Source: Candidatus Bathyarchaeota archaeon
GTDB lineage: Archaea > Thermoproteota > Bathyarchaeia > RBG-16-48-13 > JAGMEO01
Length of the DNA: 11,464 nt
Reading direction: 5' to 3'
Assembly (NCBI GenBank): GCA_030602965.1
Contig: JAUVYS010000032.1
Span: 1 to 11,464 of the forward strand
The notes beneath the pieces were generated by a model. That model saw nothing but the letters and a program-made list of their open reading frames with translations, made no database searches and had not been told where the DNA came from. Position numbers and translations under genes: made by a program. Of the stretch, positions 6,626 through 11,464 are shown piece by piece; within the stretch, counting starts at the first letter, position 1; every line of letters begins with the position of its first letter.

Positions 6626-6841
6626 ATGAAAAAAAATGAAGATAGTTTTATAGAGTTTATTATTAAGTATGAAAATGGTAAGCCAATTAAGAGAAAAGTA
6701 TCAAAATTGGCTCGTGTACCAAATGGGTGTGTTAATGGACCTCCTTGTCTAACATGTATTTGGAGTCAACCTAGTTCAAGCTGCTCTTCTGGTTTATGGT
6801 GTACCAAAGAAGAAAGCTGGCCATGTCCAGGATGGCCATGA
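6626..6841 (+). CDS. 71-residue cysteine-rich orphan protein
   Basis: I do not recognise this protein. From ATG it has two unlike halves. Residues 1-34 are charged and rich in lysine and glutamate (MKKNEDSF, KPIKRKVSK) and carry no cysteine. Residues 35-71 hold six cysteines spaced C-x5-C-x2-C-x8-C-x5-C-x7-C, with many Pro, Ser, Gly and four Trp, ending CPGWP. There is no signal peptide and no membrane helix. The layout suits either a small metal-binding protein or a leader-plus-core peptide precursor; no modifying enzyme or exporter lies in the window, so a RiPP call is not justified. A GTG at 6617 would add three residues. It lies 61 nt before the NFACT gene on the same strand, though that gene has its own strong ribosome site. 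The reading frame is supported mainly by its non-random composition. Confidence 0.55.
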   Translation: MKKNEDSFIEFIIKYENGKPIKRKVSKLARVPNGCVNGPPCLTCIWSQPSSSCSSGLWCTKEESWPCPGWP

Positions 6842-6888
6842 TTTTGCACCCAAATAAATTTTGATACATGATTACAGTTTTCAGTACT

Positions 6889-6894
6889 AGGAGG
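6889..6894 (+). promoter_or_regulatory. Strong Shine-Dalgarno site fixing a TTG start
   Basis: AGGAGG lies 8 nt before TTG 6903-6905. It is the best ribosome-binding site in the window and decides for the TTG start of the NFACT gene over the ATG nine codons further in. Confidence 0.75.
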
Positions 6895-6902
6895 TAGTTT
6901 AA

Positions 6903-8909
6903 TTGAGTCGAATAGTCCAAAAGGGTACGATGACCAGTTTTGATTTGGCTGTTATAGTATTTGAACTCCAACAGTCAATAAAAGAAGTGAGAATTGAAAA
7001 AATTTATCAAACAAGTAACAAGACACTTCTTTTCAAATTAAGGAGTAAAAGATTAAATCTCATTGTGGAAGCTGGAAAAAGAATTCATTTAACAAAATTT
7101 TTAATAAAAAAACCACCTTATCCTTCACCCTTTTGTAGAGCTCTTAGGAAGCGTATTCAAAACGGAGTCATAAAAGAGATACAACAAGAAGATTTTGAAC
7201 GGATTATAATTTTTAAGATCGCAAAGGGAAGAGAAGATTACAAGCTCATATTCGAATTATTTAAAGAAGGTAACTTGATCCTTCTTGATAAGAATGACAT
7301 TATCCTACAAGCTTTGACTTACAGAAGAATGAGAGACAGAAATGTTATACGGGGTGAAAAATACCAGTTTCCTCCACGATTAAGATTTAGTCCACTTGAG
7401 ACATCAATAAAGCAGTTGGAGTCATTAAAGGATAAAAATTCTGAAGTTGTCAGAGCTTTAACAAGTCTTCTTGGAATAGGTGGATTATATGCTGAAGAAT
7501 TTTTAAAAAAATCAGGCGTTAAGAAGGATAAAATAGCTAATACATTAACTAATGTGGAGATAGTAAAAATTCATGAAGTCCTAAGTGGCTTAATTACTGA
7601 TCTAAAGTTAAGAAAATTTAATCCGATAATTGTTGTGAATCAAAAAGGAGAAGATGTTGATGTCTTACCTTTCTCTCTTTCTATTTACGATGGTTACTTG
7701 GAAAAAAAGCATTCAAGTTTCAATGAGGCTGTAGATGAGTATTTCACTAAAGTAAAAGTAAAGGGTGTGAAACTGACCTCTACTAAAGAGGTTGAGAATC
7801 GTACTAAACGACATGAACGGATTCTTGAACAGCAGCAAGCTAAACTGAGAAAGCTGCAGATAGATTCTGTACAAAACAGAATCATTGGTGACTTGATATT
7901 TGCACATTTAACTGAACTATATGCTTTATTATCTTTAATTTTGAATCAACGGCGATCCGGAGTTGAATGGGACGAAATTGTCACAGGAGTTACTGGAAAA
8001 AAAATTAATGGCATTCAAGACAGCATTGTTGAATCTGTAAATAGCAGGAAAGGTGAAATCATAATTAGAGTAGGGAAAAATAAGGCTATTTTGAATTTTA
8101 GGAAAACACCACAGCAAAACGCAGCAATTTTTTATGAAAGATCAAAAAAGCAGAAAAGAAAGATCACGGGAGCGGAAAAAGCAATTGCTAACACTAGGGA
8201 AAAATTGGAAAGCATACAAGTGCAAAGAAAGGAATTAGCAAAGATTGTTCGTCAACCTGTAATAATAAGGAAAAAAGCATGGTATGAAAAGTTTCACTGG
8301 TTTCACTCTTCAGACAATAATTTAGTCATAGGTGGCAGAGATGCAACGACAAATGAAATTTTAATAAAACGGCATATGAAAGATGAAGACATTGTTTTAC
8401 ATGCTGATTTTCAAGGAGCGCCTTTTGTATTAATAAAAACAAATAAAAAATCACCTTCAGAAAAGGGATTACTTGAAGCAGCTCAATTTGCAGCATCCTA
8501 TAGTAAAGCTTGGCGAACCGGCTTGAGCTCAGTGGATGTCTACTGGGTTAAACCAGATCAAGTTAGTAAAGAACCACCTTCGGGCGAATATTTACCAAAA
8601 GGAGCCTTCATGATTCGAGGTAAGAAGAATTTTTTCAAAAATGTACCCCTGCAAATTTCGATTGGAATTATCGAACATAATGAAGGAATTAAAGCTGTTG
8701 GTGAACCTCAATCTGCGATAATCTCAAAGACAAATATTTACGTTAACATAGTACCAGGAAATAAACCAAGCAAGAAAGTAGCAGAAGAAATCAAGACAAA
8801 ATTAGTTAAAAAGGCACAAAAGAAATTACATGATAAAATAACAATGATTCCAATTGAAGAGATTCAAAGATACATACCTGCTGGCAAAAGTGACATCATA
8901 AAGTCTTAA
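6903..8909 (+). CDS. rqcH: NFACT-family ribosome quality control protein (RqcH/Rqc2 homologue)
   Basis: NFACT proteins bind split 60S/50S subunits carrying stalled peptidyl-tRNA and, in the bacterial RqcH and eukaryotic Rqc2 cases, recruit tRNA to add untemplated C-terminal residues that mark the chain for degradation. At 668 residues it has the full archaeal layout: NFACT-N with TSFDL near the start (11-15), KEGNLILLD (121-129) and the conserved YRRMRDRN...GEKYQFPP stretch (140-158); a helix-hairpin-helix around LLGIGGLYAEEF (189-200); a lysine/glutamine-rich coiled coil in two arms (about 295-350 and 410-455); then NFACT-R from KAWYEKFHWFHS (458-469) through IGGRDATTNE (476-485), HADFQGAPFVL (500-510), EYLPKGAFMIRGKKNF (562-577), and a basic tail. 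The TTG start is set by AGGAGG. Archaeal members are less studied, so alanine tailing here is inference from relatives. Confidence 0.93.
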   Translation: MSRIVQKGTMTSFDLAVIVFELQQSIKEVRIEKIYQTSNKTLLFKLRSKRLNLIVEAGKRIHLTKFLIKKPPYPSPFCRALRKRIQNGVIKEIQQEDFERIIIFKIAKGREDYKLIFELFKEGNLILLDKNDIILQALTYRRMRDRNVIRGEKYQFPPRLRFSPLETSIKQLESLKDKNSEVVRALTSLLGIGGLYAEEFLKKSGVKKDKIANTLTNVEIVKIHEVLSGLITDLKLRKFNPIIVVNQKGEDVDVLPFSLSIYDGYLEKKHSSFNEAVDEYFTKVKVKGVKLTSTKEVENRTKRHERILEQQQAKLRKLQIDSVQNRIIGDLIFAHLTELYALLSLILNQRRSGVEWDEIVTGVTGKKINGIQDSIVESVNSRKGEIIIRVGKNKAILNFRKTPQQNAAIFYERSKKQKRKITGAEKAIANTREKLESIQVQRKELAKIVRQPVIIRKKAWYEKFHWFHSSDNNLVIGGRDATTNEILIKRHMKDEDIVLHADFQGAPFVLIKTNKKSPSEKGLLEAAQFAASYSKAWRTGLSSVDVYWVKPDQVSKEPPSGEYLPKGAFMIRGKKNFFKNVPLQISIGIIEHNEGIKAVGEPQSAIISKTNIYVNIVPGNKPSKKVAEEIKTKLVKKAQKKLHDKITMIPIEEIQRYIPAGKSDIIKS

Positions 8910-8946
8910 AAGGTTGAAATTATACGTAAATCAAAGCGAATATGAA

Positions 8947-9510
8947 ATGGCTACCTTTGACGACATTGAGACTAAAGTAAAAGTCAGAGATATAATGACT
9001 AGTCCAGTTGTAACTTCATTAGAACAGGATAGCATTGAACACGTAGCAAAGCTCATGAGTACAAAAAACATTGGTGGAGTAATCATTACAGACAGTGAAA
9101 ACAACCCAGTTGGAATCATCACTGAGCGCGACATCGTTAAACGTGTAACTTCAAAAAACCTTGTTCCAAAGGAAGTTAAAGCAAAAGATGTCATGAGTTC
9201 TCCAGTTGTAACTGTAAATCCAGATGTTGACGTTAACGAAGTAGCAAGAAAGATGAGTAAACTTGATATTCGAAGATTCGCGGTGCTGGATAAAGGAAAA
9301 CTTGAGGGCATTGTAGCCAGTAAAGACATTGTGGCAGTAATGCCCGGAATAATGGAAATAATTACTGAGAAAGCAAGAATCAACTCACCTAATACTCAAA
9401 GAAGAGGTTCACTTCTAGTAGGATACTGTAATAGATGTGGTCGTTGGTCTGATACCTTAAAAGACTATGATGGCAGTTTTCTCTGTGAAGAATGCGGACT
9501 TGACATGTAA
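8947..9510 (+). CDS. Tandem CBS-domain protein with C-terminal zinc ribbon
   Basis: Two CBS motifs form one Bateman module, a cytoplasmic sensor that usually binds adenosine nucleotides or SAM. From ATG the protein is 187 residues: CBS1 from VRDIMTSPVVT (13-23) to GIITERDIVKRV (56-67), CBS2 from KDVMSSPVVTV (80-90) to GIVASKDIVAV (121-131), then a zinc ribbon with C161-x2-C164 and C180-x2-C183. The repeats are close enough to share 13 identical bases (9003-9015 and 9201-9213). Such CBS plus ribbon proteins are a common archaeal class with unknown partners. A TTG at 8914, 4 nt after the NFACT stop, would add 11 residues; its AAGG is too close to serve as a ribosome site, so I prefer ATG, which also lacks one. 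Tight spacing implies co-transcription with the NFACT gene. Confidence 0.88.
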   Translation: MATFDDIETKVKVRDIMTSPVVTSLEQDSIEHVAKLMSTKNIGGVIITDSENNPVGIITERDIVKRVTSKNLVPKEVKAKDVMSSPVVTVNPDVDVNEVARKMSKLDIRRFAVLDKGKLEGIVASKDIVAVMPGIMEIITEKARINSPNTQRRGSLLVGYCNRCGRWSDTLKDYDGSFLCEECGLDM

Positions 9511-9558
9511 TTACTAAGCTTTTCTCTAGAAAATGGAATCTACACAGGCGAAAACGTC

Positions 9559-9882
9559 ATGATAAATGATAAAACTATTGTAAAAACTCTTTCAATAGTT
9601 TCAATATTTACCACGATAATAGTTCTAATAACATATGGGGTTTCTAGTTACACTTCATGAGTTTCTATTTCAGAAAGCTTCAAATCCTTTTTGATTGACT
9701 GCTCTTCTGGAGAGAGTTCTGCTGGACTACAAATATCAGGTGACCAGATTACAGGAATAACGATCACCTTACCTTTCTGCTAGGAATCCTGGTTTTCTTG
9801 AAGTTTTTGTTATAATCAATTTACGATTATCAACAAATGGAATATCAATCGCAGAAAGCGAAGATGAATTAACTTATGTTCT
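9559..9882 (+). pseudogene. Apparent remnant of a membrane-anchored protein gene
   Basis: Three pieces join into one plausible protein. First, ATG 9559 opens 33 codons encoding MINDKTIVKTL, then a hydrophobic helix (VSIFTTIIVLITYGV), ending at TGA 9658-9660. Second, the same frame continues with a polar domain (S-E-S-F-K-S-F-L-I-D-C...) ending ITGITITLPF, before TAG 9781-9783. Third, the +1 frame takes over exactly there as SARNPGFLEVFVII and runs on through LTYVLYKIEI to the end of the gap. A signal anchor plus beta-rich outside domain is the natural reading. So one nonsense change and one single-base frameshift are needed. Beyond 9883 the open frame runs antisense to the HAD gene and is probably a shadow, meaning the original 3' end is lost. 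I do not recognise the family. Alternative: chance open frames in AT-rich spacer, or sequencing error in a live gene. Confidence 0.45.
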
Positions 9883-10557
9883 CTATAAAATCGAAATTAA
9901 TTCTCCAATAGAATGGATAATAAAATCTGGTTTAGTAATCATCTCTTCATTATCTTTTTTGATCCATACAGTTTTCATACCCACGTCTCTTGCACCTTTG
10001 ACATCCTGTTCAAGACTATCACCTACATGGATAGCTTCTTCACTTTCAATACCTAATTTCGCCAAAGTATAATTGAATATTTCCGGGTCTGGTTTTCTAA
10101 TTCCAAGATCTCTTGAAATAACAATGGCTTCAAGGTATTTTTCAAAACCAGCCCTTTCTAGAAAAAATCTTGGCACATTACTAATTGAATTAGAGATAAC
10201 AGCCAGTTTATATTTTCCTTTAAGGTATTCAAAAACTTCCTCTACACCAGGAATGAACTCAGAATTAAATGAGTTAACGTATAGTTTATGGATGTGGTTT
10301 AGAACTTCTCTTTCAGGATGTAATCCAAGTTTCAACAAGAGAAAGGGATAAAGATTTTCAAGTCGTATCTCCCTATTAAAACTTCTAGCTCTTTCAAGTT
10401 TTTGAAGCATTTGACTTCTTACTTTTCTTATTTGGTTTTGATCTCTGGAATATCCAAGGCTTTTTAGATAGTTTAGAAGTCTCTTTCTGAAAGTTACCTT
10501 GTCAAGAGCACCGTTTGCAAGTGTATCTCCAAAATCAAGAGTTACTCCCTTTATCAA
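9883..10557 (-). CDS. HAD-superfamily hydrolase
   Basis: A haloacid-dehalogenase-like hydrolase, most likely a small-molecule phosphatase; substrate unknown. The 224-residue protein has a Rossmann core with a helical subfamily I cap (about 17-100). Motif I is LDFGDTL with nucleophile D8; motif II is VISNS (120-124); motif III is the lysine of RKPDPEIF (K155); motif IV is HVGDSLEQDVKGA with D180 and D185. The residue two after the nucleophile, normally the general acid Asp, is Gly10; this D-x-G form is seen in some HAD branches but usually affects activity or leaving-group needs. Start is TTG with GAGGT 6 nt upstream. A 19-bp dyad lies between the probable TATA box and the ribosome site. It converges with the CBS gene across the remnant at 9559-9882. 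Confidence 0.88.
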   Translation of the reverse strand: MIKGVTLDFGDTLANGALDKVTFRKRLLNYLKSLGYSRDQNQIRKVRSQMLQKLERARSFNREIRLENLYPFLLLKLGLHPEREVLNHIHKLYVNSFNSEFIPGVEEVFEYLKGKYKLAVISNSISNVPRFFLERAGFEKYLEAIVISRDLGIRKPDPEIFNYTLAKLGIESEEAIHVGDSLEQDVKGARDVGMKTVWIKKDNEEMITKPDFIIHSIGELISIL

Positions 10558-10577
10558 AAAATTACCTCAGTTGAAGG

Positions 10578-10596
10578 TAGTGGAAATTTTCCACTA
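10578..10596. repeat. 19-bp perfect dyad, candidate operator upstream of the HAD gene
   Basis: TAGTGGAAA-T-TTTCCACTA: two perfect 9-base arms around one central base. It sits 20 to 39 nt upstream of the TTG start and covers the transcription start predicted from the TATA-like element at 10609-10616. That is where an archaeal repressor dimer would block initiation. It could instead form a leader hairpin. It is too compact and lacks the U-run expected of a terminator. Confidence 0.6.
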
Positions 10597-10608
10597 TCAA
10601 AGTGTCTT

Positions 10609-10616
10609 GTATTTAA
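10609..10616 (-). promoter_or_regulatory. Candidate TATA box for the HAD gene
   Basis: The minus strand reads TTAAATAC. Transcription would begin near 10587, the centre of the dyad, giving a leader of about 30 nt with GAGGT. A weak inverted repeat AATCAA-TTTC-TTGATT lies just upstream (about 10616-10631). Confidence 0.4.
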
Positions 10617-10683
10617 TCAATTTCTTGATTTTTGCAATTTTCGTTAATTCTCATGTGCTAGGTAATGAAGATTATAAAAAAAA

Positions 10684-11007
10684 TCAGAGATGTTTTAAAT
10701 AATTAGCCCACGCTGTAAAAAATCCCTTATCAAATTCTTTATGAAAAGGATTTTTTGATTCAGAATTAAATTCTCTTGATAATTTCTTTATCTTGTCTGC
10801 TTGTATTTGATTGATCAATGCGTATCGATTATTTGTTTTAAGTGGTGTAATCATACCTTCAAGGGCTTGAATGTAACCATCATACCATTCCGTAGATTTA
10901 GCCTTCTCCTTTATTCTATCAAGTGTCCTCTCTGCTTCCGTAAAACTTCTCTGTGCTAATGCCAGGAAGAAGCTTTTAGTTAGAGGAACCAAACTTCTTG
11001 AAAGCAT
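10684..11007 (-). CDS. Small helical protein, unknown function
   Basis: I cannot name this 107-residue protein. It looks entirely alpha-helical and soluble: an N-terminal helix pair (SFFLALAQRSFTEAERTLDRI, with the A-L-A-Q spacing of a TPR-like hairpin), then EWYDGYIQALEGM (40-52), a basic middle (about 58-78) and an aromatic C-terminus (FDKGFFTAWANYL, 92-104). There are no cysteines, no signal peptide and no catalytic motif. The W-x-x-G-Y-x-x-A-L-x-G pattern gives me the impression of a recurrent archaeal orphan family, but that is recollection, not proof. ATG start with a weak GGA 7 nt upstream. It lies 126 nt upstream of the HAD gene on the same strand, and divergent from the GH99-like gene, sharing its 129-nt spacer. 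The HAD gene has its own promoter signals, so an operon is unlikely. Confidence 0.65.
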   Translation of the reverse strand: MLSRSLVPLTKSFFLALAQRSFTEAERTLDRIKEKAKSTEWYDGYIQALEGMITPLKTNNRYALINQIQADKIKKLSREFNSESKNPFHKEFDKGFFTAWANYLKHL

Positions 11008-11057
11008 TTTATTCCAACTTGCATTTGATTTGGATTACCAGTTTTAAAATATGTGTG

Positions 11058-11071
11058 TAATTATATAATAG
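11058..11071 (-). promoter_or_regulatory. Candidate TATA box for the helical orphan
   Basis: CTATTATATAATTA on the minus strand, centred near 11064, would start transcription near 11038 and leave a leader of about 31 nt. A second AT-rich match at 11040-11051 is also possible. Confidence 0.35.
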
Positions 11072-11091
11072 TTCGCGCTCTAATGAAATAA

Positions 11092-11100
11092 TTTTTATAT
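11092..11100 (+). promoter_or_regulatory. Candidate TATA box for the GH99-like gene
   Basis: TTTTTATAT, with purine-rich GAAATAA before it as a possible BRE. Start would fall near 11122, about 15 nt before the ATG. With the element at 11058-11071 it makes a compact divergent promoter region. Confidence 0.4.
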
Positions 11101-11136
11101 GATCTAGTATCTCAGAAATGGAAGAGTAAGAAAATA

Positions 11137-11464
11137 ATGATAAAGAATAGTCTTCTGTCAGTATTGTTAATTATTGTAGCTCTATTCCTTTTTCCTCAGT
11201 TTATACCGCAATCAAGCGAAACCACCGTTATCAGCTATTATTACATTTGGTACCGTTCAGATTCAGATTGGGCTGATAAAGTTACACAGACACCACTATT
11301 GAACTACTATGATTCAGAAAATCCTGGCATTATTCAAGATCATGTGCGGTGGGCTAGGCATGCTGGCATAGATTGTTTTGCGATATCTTATTGGGGAAAG
11401 GAGGATGAAAGATCAATTGCATTTCCAATAATCATTCAAACGCTAGAAAACGATGGTTTCAAGT
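11137..11464 (+). CDS. Secreted glycoside-hydrolase-99-like protein, 5' part only
   Basis: The open frame starts at ATG 11137 and runs off the window after 109 codons, so the C-terminus is missing. Residues 1-28 form a signal peptide or anchor: MIKNS, a hydrophobic run of about 17 residues, then P-Q-S-S-E. The mature part begins TTVISYYYIWYRSD, followed by PLLNYYDSENPGIIQDHVRWA and AGIDCFAISYWG. This is the start of the GH99/WbsX-like barrel: Y-Y-x-W-Y on the first strand, the Y-D/S-x-x-P turn before a helix, then GID-x-F-x-x-S-W/Y-W-G. GH99 enzymes are retaining endo-acting alpha-mannosidases or mannanases, while WbsX-like relatives sit in polysaccharide gene clusters. The catalytic residues lie beyond the window, so activity is unproven. 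GGAAGAG precedes the ATG by 10 nt. Secretion implies an extracellular or cell-surface glycan substrate. Confidence 0.8.
   Translation, partial: MIKNSLLSVLLIIVALFLFPQFIPQSSETTVISYYYIWYRSDSDWADKVTQTPLLNYYDSENPGIIQDHVRWARHAGIDCFAISYWGKEDERSIAFPIIIQTLENDGFK

Noticed and set aside
6626..6841. Calling the cysteine-rich protein a RiPP precursor or a metallothionein
   Set aside because: No modification, protease or export gene is present and the motif matches no family I can name; only the composition supports it.
6771..6971. 66-codon minus-strand frame across the cysteine-rich gene and the start of the NFACT gene
   Set aside because: It covers the strong AGGAGG site and the NFACT N-terminus on the opposite strand; no ribosome site or family resemblance.
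8931..9383. 150-codon open frame antisense to the CBS gene
   Set aside because: It mirrors the CBS repeats, has a Ser/Thr-rich non-protein-like composition and no start signals; the CBS frame shows clear family motifs.
9883..10071. Extension of the remnant's third frame through the HAD gene on the plus strand
   Set aside because: The HAD frame on the other strand has conserved motifs III and IV here, so the plus-strand frame is most likely an antisense shadow.
1..11464. tRNA, rRNA, CRISPR array, insertion sequence or defence island
   Set aside because: Gaps between genes are short, and I saw no cloverleaf, regular spaced repeats, transposase motifs or terminal inverted repeats.

Overview
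The window is AT-rich by eye and reads as archaeal chromosome. The evidence is an archaeal-type NFACT (RqcH/Rqc2-like) protein, a CBS-domain protein ending in a zinc ribbon, short leaders behind AT-rich TATA-like boxes, frequent TTG/GTG starts, and several small zinc-ribbon or helical orphan proteins. An uncultured Thermoproteota lineage such as Bathyarchaeia, or an Asgard relative, would fit. That placement is inference: no rRNA or other diagnostic marker is present.

Layout. (1) 1-2477, minus strand: a CoA-disulfide-reductase-like flavoprotein whose frame is cut by a TAA while recognisable family sequence continues to the window edge; an MFS transporter whose first helix extends upstream of its first usable ATG; and a small two-helix membrane protein. 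(2) 2534-2827, plus: a small zinc-ribbon-like protein. (3) 2861-6340, minus, a metabolic block: hisF and hisH (2 nt apart, the two subunits of imidazole glycerol phosphate synthase), ornithine carbamoyltransferase, and a bacterial-type phosphofructokinase. Each of the last two is separated from the next gene by about 90 nt. (4) 6626-9510, plus: a 71-residue cysteine-rich orphan, the NFACT protein (ribosome-associated quality control) behind a near-perfect Shine-Dalgarno site, and a CBS/zinc-ribbon protein directly after it. (5) 9559-9882, plus: a stretch that reads as a decayed membrane-anchored protein gene (one stop, one frameshift). (6) 9883-11007, minus: a HAD-family hydrolase with a 19-bp dyad at its probable transcription start, and a small helical orphan. 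(7) 11137 to the end, plus: the 5' part of a secreted glycoside-hydrolase-99-like protein.

How they work together: hisHF and OTC are amino-acid biosynthesis genes without the rest of their pathways nearby, so those pathways must be scattered. Phosphofructokinase is the committing step of glycolysis, and a secreted GH99-like enzyme suggests use or remodelling of external glycans. The NFACT/CBS pair is housekeeping. I see no CRISPR, insertion sequence, tRNA, rRNA or obvious defence system. The most unusual items are the cysteine-rich orphan, the dyad operator candidate, the atypical phosphofructokinase active site, and three apparent reading-frame lesions in about 10 kb, which could be real decay or assembly error.
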